NCBI GenBank assembly: GCA_029259935.1
Contig: JAJDEH010000038.1
Span: 1-64,000, forward strand
Source of the DNA: Planctomycetota bacterium
Lineage (GTDB): Bacteria; Planctomycetota; Planctomycetia; Pirellulales; Pirellulaceae
Length of the DNA stretch: 64,000 nt
Direction of reading: 5' to 3'
The position numbers and the translations under genes were made by a program. The notes under the pieces are model-generated. The model ran no database searches and was not told the origin of the DNA. It saw nothing but the letters and a program-made list of their open reading frames with translations. This document shows, piece by piece, positions 35,891 through 45,135 of this stretch (the first letter of the stretch is position 1; each line of letters begins with the position of its first letter).

Positions 35891-36135
35891 TTCAATTCCC
35901 AATTCACGGTGTGACGATGGGGGCTCATTGCTGGCACGTTGGCTGCATTTCAAGACTAGGTCAACTCGTGGGACGGGAATCCAGGAAATGGGGCTATGGC
36001 CCAGCGTTTCGTCGGATTTGGGCTGGCAAACCCGCTACACATGGAATAATCGGCAGAGTGGGGCTTTGTCGAAGTACGTCCCTATTTGATATCTTGTAGC
36101 CTCCAAGACTGCTCCGTGCCTGACGAAATGTATTC

Positions 36136-37050
36136 ATGCGATTTCTCAATAAGCTGGAACGCCGACTGGGGCGTTTTGCCATTCCCAACTTGACCGTCCT
36201 TCTAGTGGCCTGCCAAGGAGCCACGTGGCTGGTCGGATTGATGAGCAATCAGGACGCCTTTAGTGGCTTGCTGCTCTTTCCAAACAAAGTCCTGGAGGGT
36301 GAAGTTTGGCGACTGGTGACCTTCGTCGGCGTTTCCCCGGCCACGGGAATTCTGGGATTCTTCTATCTGTATCTGTTCTACATGTTTGGCACGACGCTGG
36401 AGAATCAGTGGGGGATTTTCCGCTACAACCTTTACCTGCTAGTTGGTTATCTGGCGAACGTGGCCGTGGCATTGCTGGCGGGATTCTTCGACAACCACGA
36501 GACAGTCATGGAGAACTACTTCCTTTACGGAACGATTCTCATGGCGTTCGCGCATCTCTATCCGGACTTTGAACTGCGGCTGTTTTTTGTGCTGCCCGTG
36601 AAGATCAAATGGTTCGCACTGGTGCTGTGGATCGTGTATGGATTCTCTTTCCTCACCGGACTGGGCACATTCAACACCGGCGGGTGGGTGATGAGTTTGA
36701 CGGCGTTGGCGTCGGTGTCGAACTACCTGCTCTTTTTCGGCGACGAGACTGTGCAAAGAATTTACCACCGCCAACGCCGCGCGAATTGGCACGCCAAGAC
36801 CAGCCGCAATCCCAGACAGCCGCGACATCAATGCACTATTTGCGGCATCACCGATATTACCGATCCGGAGATGGACTTTCGTTACTGTACCACCTGCGAC
36901 GGGAGCCCCGCTTATTGTAGCGAGCACATTCGCAACCACGCGCACCTCAAGCCGGGTGAATCGCCGGAGAGAGCAACGACAAAACCGGCAGAGCGTGGAT
37001 CGGACCCTGACCGCGATCCGAACAAAGCTCAGCCCAGGCTCTTTGAATGA
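36136..37050 (+). CDS. Rhomboid-like membrane protein with C-terminal Cys/His-rich tail
   Basis: 304 residues from ATG 36136. About six membrane segments cover residues 15-210, with the rhomboid-type features GEVWRLVTFVGVSP and a FYLYLFYMFGTTLENQWG loop. The catalytic GxSG serine and the paired His are not visible, so this looks like an inactive rhomboid or Derlin-like protein. The cytoplasmic tail carries CTICGITDITDPEMDFRYC, CTTCDG and CSEHIRNHAH, a cluster that could bind one or two zinc ions. The combination suggests an adaptor that recognises membrane substrates. The helicase gene follows after 71 bases. Confidence 0.75.
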   Translation: MRFLNKLERRLGRFAIPNLTVLLVACQGATWLVGLMSNQDAFSGLLLFPNKVLEGEVWRLVTFVGVSPATGILGFFYLYLFYMFGTTLENQWGIFRYNLYLLVGYLANVAVALLAGFFDNHETVMENYFLYGTILMAFAHLYPDFELRLFFVLPVKIKWFALVLWIVYGFSFLTGLGTFNTGGWVMSLTALASVSNYLLFFGDETVQRIYHRQRRANWHAKTSRNPRQPRHQCTICGITDITDPEMDFRYCTTCDGSPAYCSEHIRNHAHLKPGESPERATTKPAERGSDPDRDPNKAQPRLFE

Positions 37051-37121
37051 CCGCATCTCCCGCTCATCTTTCCAGCAACTCTTACTAGGCATGCAAGATC
37101 CCGTCGCCGAGCGAAAATGAG

Positions 37122-40100
37122 TTGACGCAATTGAATTTCCCCGTCATTCGATTCAATGGAGAGTTGCGGCCGTCGCAGGCGGAAGTCGTGGACATTGCCC
37201 GTCGTCATTTGCGCACGGGTAATCGGCGTTTGCACATCGTCGCGCCGCCGGGGTCTGGAAAAACCGTGCTGGGACTTTATCTATGGGCCGAGCATGTTCG
37301 CCAACCGGCTCTGGTCCTCTCGCCCAACTCGGCGATCCAAGCCCAATGGGCCGCGCGGACGGACCTGTTTCACATTCAAGACGCCGATGCCAGCGGCGTC
37401 GTCAGTACCGATTCGAACAAACCGGGACTGCTCACGTCGCTGACCTATCAAGCCGTTACCTTGCCGCGCCGGGGCGGTGAGGATCTCGACACCGAAGCGA
37501 TCCAGTTATGGCAGGAAAGTCTCATCGAAGACGGACAGGCCGAAAACGAAACCGAGGCGTCGATCTGGATCGACGATTTGGCACGCCACAACCCCGATTA
37601 CCACGACCGCCGTTTGGCCAATTATCGTAAGGTCGTCCGCGACAGAATCGCCATCGGCGGCGAAGCCTTGCAAACCTTGCACCAGTCGTCGCTCGACACC
37701 ATACATCGGCTGAACGACCGTGGCGTGGGGCTGATCATCTTGGACGAGTGCCATCATCTGCTCGGCCATTGGGGACGCGTGCTGGCCGACGCGCACGATC
37801 TGTTTGACGAACCGGTGGTTATTGGGCTGACGGCGACGCCACCCGATCGCGCCGGCAAAAATGAAGCCGACGTGAAGCGATACGACACCTTCTTTGGTCC
37901 GATCGATTTCGAGGTGCCGGTGCCCGCGGTCGTCAAGGATGGATTCCTTGCTCCCTATCAAGACCTGGCTTATTTTGTCCGCCCGACTGCCGAAGAGTTA
38001 CAGTTTGTTGCCGGCGCCGACAATCAAATACATGACATCGTCGACAAACTGTGCCAGGACGAGGAAGCTCCCGCCGAGCCGCCAACGCAACCAAAAATGC
38101 AACGGCGTCCCGATGATCTTACCTCGGTGGCCGAACCGGAGGTGCAAGCAGCCAGTGAAGAGGTGCAGGTTGCTAGCGAAACGACACCGTCCCATGAAGC
38201 GTTCGATGACGAGGAACCGTTGCCACCTGATGAAGAAACGGCTGACGAAGAAACATCTGATGAAGCAACATCTGATGAAGCAATTTCATCACCTGCCGAC
38301 GGCGATCCACCAACCGAAGAGGTTACCAAGGATGCGTCTCTGAACTTGCCCCAGTGGCTGCGACATGTGCTGGCCACGCGCCGCTTACCGATCGGCGAGA
38401 TGAAGGATTGGAAGAGTTTTGAGCGCCGCGATCCGGTCTTCGCCGACGCCGCGCGCATGTTTCTCTTGTCGCGGCAAATCGACTTGCCGGAAGATGTGCC
38501 GCCGCCGGAATCGGATCTTTCGGCCGCCGAAATGCCGGAGATGGATGTGCTGGTGCCGATTCTCGATCGCTACGTACGGCACTATCTGCGCCGCAGCCCC
38601 GCCGCCGCGAACCACGAACTGGCCAAACATGTGACCAATCGGCTCCGCACGTTGGGCGTGCAAATCACCGACACCGGATCGCAGGCATGTGCCTCGCCGG
38701 TGGGCCGCGTATTAGCCTACTCGCACAGCAAAGCGCAAGCCTTGGTTCCCATTCTGACGGCCGAACATCAAGCCTTGGGCGATTCCATCCGCGCGGTCGT
38801 GGTGTGCGACTATGAAAAAACGTCGGCCATCACCGCCGAAGTCGAACACCTGCTCGACGCCGAATCGGGCGGAGCGGTGGCGGCGTTTCGGATGTTGCTG
38901 AGCGACGAGGCCACGGACGCCCTCGATCCCATTCTGATTACTGGTTCGACGGTGCTCGTGGACGATGATTTGGCCGAACAATTCGAGACCGCGGCCAGCG
39001 CGTGGCTGCATGATAACGGGTTCGACGTCGACCTCTCCTTTGGCCAGGAAGAGGGGTTTCATACGGCCACCGGCACGGGCAGCGATTGGTGCCCGCGTGT
39101 CTACGTCGAGATGATTACCGACCTGTTTCAGCAAGGGTTGACGAAATGCCTCGTGGGGACGCGCGGGCTGCTCGGAGAAGGCTGGGATGCGAACAAGATC
39201 AATGTGCTGGTCGATATGACGACGGTGACGACATCCATGACCGTGAACCAACTGCGGGGCCGGTCGATCCGGCTGGACACCGAAGAGCCACGAAAGTTGG
39301 CCAACAACTGGGATGTGGTTTGTATTGCACCGGAGTTTAGCAAGGGGCTGGATGACTATCGGCGGTTCATTGCCAAACACAAACACCTGTACGGCGTAAC
39401 CGACGACGGCGCGATCGAAAAAGGTGTGGGCCATGTACACGCCGCGCTGACGGAGATTCGCCCCGAAGGACTCGAAGGCTCGACCAGCGTGCTGAACGAC
39501 GACATGCTGCAACGCGTCACGGCCCGCGCGCGGTTCCGCGACCTATGGCGGATTGGCGAGCCGTATCACGACGAACCGATTCGAGCGCTCGAAGCGCGGC
39601 CCCTGGCGGGAGGCGAGGCCGGCTTTCCCCCGTTTGGCCGATCCCGCAATCCGTGGACCAGCGGTTCGCTGGCCGAAGCCATTGGCCGCGCCGTCTTGGG
39701 CGCGCTTTGCAAGACCGGCGAACTATCGCAGCGCCACGCCATTCATGTTGGTGAACGCGCGGGCGGATATGTCCGCGTGTTCCTCAAGGAGGCGTCGGAA
39801 GAAGAAAACCGCATCTTCACTTCGGCGCTCCATGAAGCGCTCGGCCCGCTGCATCGACCGCGTTATATCATCCCGCGTGAGATCGATGTCGTGGACGGAA
39901 CTTGGCTGTCGAAGATTCTTCCCACGGTTGTAGGCCGCTATTTTCAACGTCGAACGCGACGCCGCGTCATGCTGCACGCCGTACCTTCGGTGCTGGCCAA
40001 GAACAAGGAGCGCGTGACGGTTTACGAACAGTTTTGGAATCGATTCGTCAGTCCGGGAGAAGCCGTTTATGCCCATCGCGGCGCGGGCGAGAAGATGCTG

Positions 40101-40166
40101 GAAAAAGCGCGCCGATCGGGACAAACTCCGTCCAGCGAGATTCACGAAAAAGACATCTTCATTTGA
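37122..40166 (+). CDS. Large SF2 DEAD/DEAH-type helicase
   Basis: 1014 residues starting at TTG 37122; an ATG-AGT-TGA minimal frame at 37117 overlaps the start. Walker A is APPGSGKT (41-48), the DExH box is DECH (208-211), followed by a GLTATPP motif III-like site. An acidic insert (about residues 330-410) contains two TSDEA repeats. The C-terminal helicase lobe has the VGTRGLLGEGWDANK and QLRGRSIRLD motifs (near 708-718). About 300 further residues follow, with no family I recognise. It is a soluble ATPase acting on nucleic acid, possibly a defence or repair enzyme; no nuclease or methylase gene is adjacent. Confidence 0.85.
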   Translation: MTQLNFPVIRFNGELRPSQAEVVDIARRHLRTGNRRLHIVAPPGSGKTVLGLYLWAEHVRQPALVLSPNSAIQAQWAARTDLFHIQDADASGVVSTDSNKPGLLTSLTYQAVTLPRRGGEDLDTEAIQLWQESLIEDGQAENETEASIWIDDLARHNPDYHDRRLANYRKVVRDRIAIGGEALQTLHQSSLDTIHRLNDRGVGLIILDECHHLLGHWGRVLADAHDLFDEPVVIGLTATPPDRAGKNEADVKRYDTFFGPIDFEVPVPAVVKDGFLAPYQDLAYFVRPTAEELQFVAGADNQIHDIVDKLCQDEEAPAEPPTQPKMQRRPDDLTSVAEPEVQAASEEVQVASETTPSHEAFDDEEPLPPDEETADEETSDEATSDEAISSPADGDPPTEEVTKDASLNLPQWLRHVLATRRLPIGEMKDWKSFERRDPVFADAARMFLLSRQIDLPEDVPPPESDLSAAEMPEMDVLVPILDRYVRHYLRRSPAAANHELAKHVTNRLRTLGVQITDTGSQACASPVGRVLAYSHSKAQALVPILTAEHQALGDSIRAVVVCDYEKTSAITAEVEHLLDAESGGAVAAFRMLLSDEATDALDPILITGSTVLVDDDLAEQFETAASAWLHDNGFDVDLSFGQEEGFHTATGTGSDWCPRVYVEMITDLFQQGLTKCLVGTRGLLGEGWDANKINVLVDMTTVTTSMTVNQLRGRSIRLDTEEPRKLANNWDVVCIAPEFSKGLDDYRRFIAKHKHLYGVTDDGAIEKGVGHVHAALTEIRPEGLEGSTSVLNDDMLQRVTARARFRDLWRIGEPYHDEPIRALEARPLAGGEAGFPPFGRSRNPWTSGSLAEAIGRAVLGALCKTGELSQRHAIHVGERAGGYVRVFLKEASEEENRIFTSALHEALGPLHRPRYIIPREIDVVDGTWLSKILPTVVGRYFQRRTRRRVMLHAVPSVLAKNKERVTVYEQFWNRFVSPGEAVYAHRGAGEKMLEKARRSGQTPSSEIHEKDIFI

Positions 40167-40355
40167 CCGCCGCAATCCGCGGCACCCAGGGTCGAGCGGC
40201 GGTTTGTGCGCATTTTGGCGATAATTTCGCGATTATCGAATGCAAAAGGGCGTTTCCTGATTCTACGTTCTATCCCGCATAACCTACATTTCAGAGACGT
40301 CCAAACGGTCGTAAGGCAGATTGGGGACCGCGGAGTAAAGCTTCGAGATAACATC

Positions 40356-40661
40356 ATGGCCAAGAACAAGCATGACAAACGAAAGTCGGCACCGCCCGGC
40401 GCTGAAGCAGCGGCGGAGGCCGATCCCAAAGTTCAAGCGGCCGCCGATGTGGTTCGACAGGCTCGCGAGCAACTCCACAAAGCGGAGTCCGCTTATGAAA
40501 ACGTGAAGCAGGCTGCCGACAAGCAGGTCGAACGTTTGCGCGAAACAACAGTGGGCGATCTAATCGACGACTCGCTGGAAATGGTTAAGAAGCACCCTGG
40601 GTTGAGCGTCATTGGGGCCACGGCGCTCGGCTTCTTCTTGGGGCGACTGTTTCGCCGATAG
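40356..40661 (+). CDS. ElaB/YqjD (DUF883)-like membrane-anchored protein
   Basis: 101 residues from ATG 40356; a longer frame from 40206 lacks support. A Lys/Ala-rich N-terminus leads to an amphipathic helical stretch (about residues 30-80), and the C-terminus is HPGLSVIGATALGFFLGRLFRR, the tail-anchor pattern of ElaB/YqjD proteins that tether ribosomes to the inner membrane in stationary phase. The two following genes look like YqjK-like and YqjE-like partners, making a stress-envelope operon similar to yqjCDEK of enterobacteria. Confidence 0.78.
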   Translation: MAKNKHDKRKSAPPGAEAAAEADPKVQAAADVVRQAREQLHKAESAYENVKQAADKQVERLRETTVGDLIDDSLEMVKKHPGLSVIGATALGFFLGRLFRR

Positions 40662-40688
40662 CCGGCGGGTGGCAGCGGGACCGGGACG

Positions 40689-41060
40689 ATGCGAACCAAC
40701 CAACTTGCCGAACGACAGGATTTGCACATGCGAATCGCGCGCTCGCGGCGGCGGATTGACCGGCACCTGGAAAAGTCGGTCGATCGCGCGTTGTTGTTTG
40801 GTTCGTGGCGCGAGTTCGTGCGGGAACATCCAATCCGTTCGCTGTTGGCGGCGACCGGATTGGGGATGCTGCTTTCCTTTGTCGCGCCCCAAGGCGGGCT
40901 ACTTAATCGCGTGGTATCCATGCTCGGCGAATTTGCCAAGGAATCGTCTTGCGGTTTCCCGTTTCGTCAACTCAAAGCCATGATGAACTGGCCGACGGCT
41001 GAAGGCGCCGAGGACGAGTTCGATGAAGCACCGAGTTCAGCGGAAGGAGCACGCGAATGA
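40689..41060 (+). CDS. Small membrane protein in YqjD/YqjE operon
   Basis: 123 residues. The N-terminal part is strongly basic (RIARSRRRIDRHLEKSVDRA), then HPIRSLLAATGLGMLLSFVA provides one membrane segment that echoes the HPGLSVIGATALGFFLG segment of the preceding protein. An acidic tail ends in an ATGA overlap with the next start at 41057. The family is not certain. It may be a paralogue of the YqjD-like protein with a different tail. Confidence 0.72.
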   Translation: MRTNQLAERQDLHMRIARSRRRIDRHLEKSVDRALLFGSWREFVREHPIRSLLAATGLGMLLSFVAPQGGLLNRVVSMLGEFAKESSCGFPFRQLKAMMNWPTAEGAEDEFDEAPSSAEGARE

Positions 41061-41521
41061 CTGGCGAAACCAAACCTTCCGCCGGTTTGCCAGTCTCCAA
41101 TGACTTGCGCCGGATGTTGGCGGAACTTGCCGAGATGTTCACCCTGCGGCGCAAATTGGCCGAACATGAGTTGCGCGGCGATCTTGCCACTTCCAAGCGG
41201 CTCGGGATCCTTGGAGCGCTGGGCGTGGCGGCCTTGGTTATCGGCGTGGCCGTTTTGGTCGCGGCCTTGGCCATTTCATTCGATCTGCGACTGAACCTAT
41301 CCGCTGAAGAATTGCCCTCGTTTCCGATTCCGTGGACATCGCTTGCCACCGCCGCCGTGCTGATCGTGATCGGAGCGCTGATGATCTGGTCGGCGTGGCG
41401 CGGATTTCGCCGCGATATTTCCGGCATGCGGGAATCGATCGCGGAACTGCGCGAAGATCTAGTCTGGCTACGGGATTGGCTGGGAAAACACGACGACCCG
41501 CAAGACGGCGAATCGGCCTAA
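41057..41521 (+). CDS. YqjE-like phage-holin-superfamily III protein
   Basis: 154 residues; ATG 41057 overlaps the upstream stop and is preceded by GGAAGGAG. An N-terminal helical region (LRRMLAELAEMFTLRRKLAEHEL) precedes two membrane segments (about residues 51-74 and 96-115) and a charged C-terminal helix, as in the actinobacterial-holin/YqjE family. Members are not lytic holins in most genomes and accompany YqjD. Function is unknown beyond the envelope location. Confidence 0.75.
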   Translation: MTGETKPSAGLPVSNDLRRMLAELAEMFTLRRKLAEHELRGDLATSKRLGILGALGVAALVIGVAVLVAALAISFDLRLNLSAEELPSFPIPWTSLATAAVLIVIGALMIWSAWRGFRRDISGMRESIAELREDLVWLRDWLGKHDDPQDGESA

Positions 41522-41715
41522 GTCCCCGGTTTGGCATTCGCTTCTTGGAATCCGTGACTTTGAGTTGTGTGAGGTGGCTCACCGACAGGGAACTTGGCGC
41601 AATCGATACTTACGGTCCTGGTGTCATTAAGATATGATTCCTCAAGGTCAACTTCCCAACAGAGGGGAATTGGCCCCGCCCACAGCACGAACCACACGCT
41701 TACAGGAGAATACTT

Positions 41716-42216
41716 GTGAAAAACACGGGAATTGACCGACGAAAGTTCAACACATTGACAGCGGCTGCCTTGGGTGGAATGGTTGCCGGCACGGTGATCG
41801 GCTGCAGTGGCGGCGGCGAAGAAGGGGGAGGTTCCGGCGACGAAGGATCGGGCGGCGGTGGCGATGAAGTCGCGGCCAACGACTGGACCGGCGATAAGCA
41901 CGTCTGCAAAGGCCTAAACGCCTGCAAGGGCAAGGGTGCCGGCGGTGACAATGACTGCGCGGGACAGGGTACCTGTGCCACGGCGGCCGCACACAGTTGC
42001 CATGGGGAAAATGATTGCAAGTACCAAGGTGGCTGTGAGGAATCGATTGGTAACAATGCGTGCAAGGGGAAAGGTGAGTGTGGCGTTCCTTTCCATGAAA
42101 AAAAGGATACTTGGGCAAAGGCCCGCGCATCCTTCGAAGCCGCCATGACAAAGGCCGACAAGAATTTCGGTGATCCGCCAGCAAAGGAAGCCCCTGAAGG
42201 CAGCGGCGACACCTAA
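41716..42216 (+). CDS. Cys-rich Tat-lipoprotein, candidate MNIO-modified RiPP precursor
   Basis: 166 residues from GTG 41716 with AGGAGA six bases upstream. A Tat-type signal (DRRKFN, then TAAALGGMVAGTVIGC) ends in a lipobox with Cys30. A Gly/Glu linker follows, then a core with nine Cys at 64, 70, 81, 87, 95, 101, 107, 116 and 122. The CxGxNxCK pattern is seen at CKGLNACK and CHGENDCK, with a related GNNACKGKG. The MNIO gene starts 33 bases downstream, and the DUF2063 partner follows. By analogy with bufferins, the Cys would be modified to make a metal-binding product held at the envelope. The analogy is known biology; the product here is inferred. Confidence 0.8.
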   Translation: MKNTGIDRRKFNTLTAAALGGMVAGTVIGCSGGGEEGGGSGDEGSGGGGDEVAANDWTGDKHVCKGLNACKGKGAGGDNDCAGQGTCATAAAHSCHGENDCKYQGGCEESIGNNACKGKGECGVPFHEKKDTWAKARASFEAAMTKADKNFGDPPAKEAPEGSGDT

Positions 42217-42249
42217 TCTTCTTCCAGCGTAGATTGATTCATATGGGGA

Positions 42250-43224
42250 ATGCCGGTAACGGTGTTCCCCATGTCTCTATCCATGAATGAGAATCCCGTG
42301 CAAATCCTGCCACGGCTTGGTCACGCCAATCTCGGATTGGGCGTCGGACTGCGACATGTGCACTTCCCGCACATCTTGAAAAACAACCCCGATGTCGACT
42401 GGTTCGAGATCATCTCTGAAAACTTCATGGACTCGCAAGGCCGGCCGCGGTATGTGCTGGACCAAATCGCCGAGCGGTATGCGATCGTGATGCACGGTGT
42501 TTCACTGTCGATCGGCAGCACCGATCCGCTGAATCGAGAATACCTGGCCAAGCTAAAGAGACTGGGCGACCAGGTTCAGGCTCGTTGGGTCTCCGACCAT
42601 CTTTGCTGGACCGGCGTCGCCAGCCGCAATTCCCATGATCTGCTGCCCATCCCGCTTAACGAACAATCGCTAAAACATGTCGTGCAACGCATTCGGACCG
42701 TTCAAGAAATCTTGGAGCGGCCCCTCGTGTTGGAAAATCCCAGCAGCTATGTCACGTTTGCCGCCTCGACGATGAGCGAATGGGAGTTCATTTCCAGAAT
42801 GGCCGAGGACGCGGATTGCGGGCTGTTGTTGGACGTCAACAACGTTTATGTCTCCAGCGTGAATCACGACTTTGACCCGGTCGAGTACATACAATCCGTG
42901 CCCCACCACCGCGTGGTCCAGTTCCATTTGGCGGGACACACGAACATGGGCACGCATTGCATTGACACGCATGACGGCCAAGTGATTGATCCCGTGTGGC
43001 AGTTGTACGCGTTGGCCCATCAGTTGACCGGCGGAGTTTCGACGCTGCTGGAATGGGACGCCAACATTCCGTCGTTCGAAGAGGTCCACGCGGAGGTACT
43101 GAAAGCGCGCACGTATATCAATGGAGAAGCCGCTCCTACCGCCGGCACGGCCAAAGCGGCATCGGAGCCGGCGGGCGGTGCGGTGCCGCATCCTCTGCAT
43201 CTTGTCTCGGCCGAAGTCGAATGA
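42250..43224 (+). CDS. bufB: MNIO-family (DUF692) peptide-modifying oxidase
   Basis: 324 residues; ATG 42271 and 42283 are alternative starts. The TIM-barrel ligand set of multinuclear non-haem iron oxidases is visible: His82 (MHGVSLS), Asp116/His117 (VSDHLCW), Glu162 (LENPSSY), Asp195/Asn197 (LLDVNNVY), His226 and His230 (FHLAGH), Asp239/His241 (DTH) and Glu268 (LLEWD). Relatives modify Cys of a partner peptide (methanobactin MbnB, bufferin BufB). The last 45 residues are an Ala-rich tail. It is translated just after the Cys-rich lipoprotein and overlaps the next gene by ATGA. Confidence 0.92.
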   Translation: MPVTVFPMSLSMNENPVQILPRLGHANLGLGVGLRHVHFPHILKNNPDVDWFEIISENFMDSQGRPRYVLDQIAERYAIVMHGVSLSIGSTDPLNREYLAKLKRLGDQVQARWVSDHLCWTGVASRNSHDLLPIPLNEQSLKHVVQRIRTVQEILERPLVLENPSSYVTFAASTMSEWEFISRMAEDADCGLLLDVNNVYVSSVNHDFDPVEYIQSVPHHRVVQFHLAGHTNMGTHCIDTHDGQVIDPVWQLYALAHQLTGGVSTLLEWDANIPSFEEVHAEVLKARTYINGEAAPTAGTAKAASEPAGGAVPHPLHLVSAEVE

Positions 43225-44114
43225 ACGATCCCGAGCACAAGACGCCGTCGCTGGAGCAGATCCAAATCTGGATGCAGAGCGTCATTACGCATCCGCTGGG
43301 AATCCGCGCCGGCATCGGGTCTGACGATGCCAATCAGCAAATACCATCTTCAGAAGGCGATATCGAGCAAGTTGTCTGTCGCAGCCAGGCACTGACCAGT
43401 GTCGAGCGGCTGGAAGTGTACGGCAACGCCTATTATTCTCGGCTGCTCGAGTGCCTGCGCGAGATGTTTGGCTCACTCGTCCACGCTCTGGGCGAAGAAA
43501 CCTTTGATGAATTTGCATTCGGCTACCTACAAGTGTATCCCTCGCGCAGCTATACACTTGGAAACTTGGCGAACCATTTCGTCGACTACCTCAAAGAGAC
43601 TCGCCCCGAATCCGCTCGACAAGAGGGCGGCGACGAGCAAGCCGACTGGACGGACTTCGTCATCGACCTGGCCACGCTGGAGTGGACGATCGACCAAGTC
43701 TTCGACGGTCCCGGCGTGGAAGGGGAAAAGCTGCTGACCCCCGCCGACTTGCAGCAGATTTCTCCCGAGCAGTGGCCCGCGCTTCGCCTGATTCCGGTTT
43801 GCTGCCTGCGATTACTGGCGTTTGAGTTTCCGGTTAGCGAGTACTTCACCGCGTTTCGCAAAGACCTGAATCCAGAGATTCCACATCCGCAGCGGTCTTA
43901 TCTTGCCGTCTTTCGCCGAGACTACATCGTCCGCCGTTTCCCGCTATCGCGAATTCAATTTCAATTGCTTTCGGCACTGCTCGATGGCAAACCAGTTGGC
44001 CAGGCAATTGAACTGGCCGCTCAGGAGGTCGACGACCTGGAACAGTTCGCGGCCCAGCTTCGGCAATGGTTTCAAGATTGGGGAACCGCCGGCTTTTTCA
44101 ACCGGATTGAGTAG
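43221..44114 (+). CDS. DUF2063 / HvfC-BufC-like partner protein
   Basis: 297 residues. ATG 43221 overlaps the stop of the MNIO gene by four bases, so the two are translationally coupled. The N-terminal half carries the DUF2063 pattern ([32 protein letters not shown] and [15 protein letters not shown]). The C-terminal half is helical. In characterised systems this partner binds the leader of the precursor and brings it to the oxidase. Confidence in the family is high, while the exact role here is by analogy. Confidence 0.9.
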   Translation: MNDPEHKTPSLEQIQIWMQSVITHPLGIRAGIGSDDANQQIPSSEGDIEQVVCRSQALTSVERLEVYGNAYYSRLLECLREMFGSLVHALGEETFDEFAFGYLQVYPSRSYTLGNLANHFVDYLKETRPESARQEGGDEQADWTDFVIDLATLEWTIDQVFDGPGVEGEKLLTPADLQQISPEQWPALRLIPVCCLRLLAFEFPVSEYFTAFRKDLNPEIPHPQRSYLAVFRRDYIVRRFPLSRIQFQLLSALLDGKPVGQAIELAAQEVDDLEQFAAQLRQWFQDWGTAGFFNRIE

Positions 44115-44130
44115 TGGCCGATTTCTGGTT

Positions 44131-44151
44131 CTCCCCCTTACCAAGGGGGAG
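44131..44151. repeat. Palindrome between convergent genes, possible bidirectional terminator
   Basis: CTCCCCCTT-ACC-AAGGGGGAG, a perfect 9-bp stem ending one base before the reversed stop codon of the cation exporter. The sequence style (followed by TTAGAGGGG) is that of a dispersed repeat I have seen at gene ends in several phyla. It could terminate both transcripts. Confidence 0.5.
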
Positions 44152-45135
44152 TTAGAGGGGATTCCTGGTCAGCTCTGGGGACTCTACCCCGGCCATACTT
44201 GGCGAATCATCAGGCGAATGGACTTCAATCGTCACATGCACGAGACCGACATCGTGCGGCAGCATGTTTTTGTAATAGATCGGCGGTTGGCGATCGTCGG
44301 ATAAGACAACAATCTCCGCGGCGTAAAGCTGCGGGCCGATCGACCAAACATGCAGATCGACAACTTGATGAGCGTTTTCGGCTTCGATGCTACTTCGAAT
44401 CGCGTCTTGGATGAACGCCGGGGCTTGACGGTCGAGAAGAATGCGGCTGGTCGCGCGAACCAGTCCGAAGGCCCAATGGCCGACGATCAGCGCGCCCACG
44501 ATGCCAACGACAGGATCGGGCCACACCATTCCGGAATACTTGGCGACAATTAGCGCGATGATCGCCAGCACGGACGTCAGCGCGTCGGCAATGACATGAA
44601 AGTATGCCGCGCGCAAATTGTGATCGTGTCGATGATCGCAATGCTCATGCTCGCCCGATTCGCCATGATGTTCATGGGTATGGCCGAGCACCAGGGCGCA
44701 GGCCCCATTAACGATCAATCCCACCACCGCCACGATGATCGCCTCGTTGAACGAGATCGAGATTTCCCCCCGAATCAGCCGCTCGACGCTTTCCCAGGCC
44801 ATGACGCCGGCAAACGCTCCCAGCAGCACCGCGCCGGCAAAACCGCCCAGCGCGTTGACCTTGCCGGTTCCGAAACTGAATCGCGAATCGTGGGCATGCC
44901 GCCGGGCATAGACGTACGCAAACGCCGAAACGCTCAGCGCCGCCACATGCGATGCCATATGCAGCCCATCGGCCAGCAACGCCATGGAACCATAAGCCAT
45001 CCCGGCCACGATTTCGATCGCCATCATCACGGCAGTGATGGCAATGACGATGACCATTCTCTTTTCGCCAGGACGTTGCTTGTCCTGGCCAAACGAATGA
45101 TCTTCGTGCCACGGTTCGAGCTTCTGTGATTGCAT
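44152..45135 (-). CDS. dmeF: DmeF-type cation diffusion facilitator
   Basis: 327 residues from ATG 45135. It has six membrane segments and the DmeF pattern: N-terminal HEDHSFGQD, then the TM2 metal site ADGLHMASH (Asp56, His59, His63), a His-rich loop (HTHEHHGESGEHEHCDHRHDHN) and the TM5 site HVIADALTSVL. DmeF proteins export Co(II) and Ni(II), and related CDFs export Zn and Cd, by proton antiport in the inner membrane. Convergent with the RiPP operon and next to a His-rich secreted protein, it fits a metal-stress locus. Confidence 0.9.
   Translation of the reverse strand: MQSQKLEPWHEDHSFGQDKQRPGEKRMVIVIAITAVMMAIEIVAGMAYGSMALLADGLHMASHVAALSVSAFAYVYARRHAHDSRFSFGTGKVNALGGFAGAVLLGAFAGVMAWESVERLIRGEISISFNEAIIVAVVGLIVNGACALVLGHTHEHHGESGEHEHCDHRHDHNLRAAYFHVIADALTSVLAIIALIVAKYSGMVWPDPVVGIVGALIVGHWAFGLVRATSRILLDRQAPAFIQDAIRSSIEAENAHQVVDLHVWSIGPQLYAAEIVVLSDDRQPPIYYKNMLPHDVGLVHVTIEVHSPDDSPSMAGVESPELTRNPL

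Noticed and set aside
40219..40238. Terminator after the helicase gene
   Set aside because: CGATAAT-TTCGCG-ATTATCG is a perfect but weak stem without T-tract.
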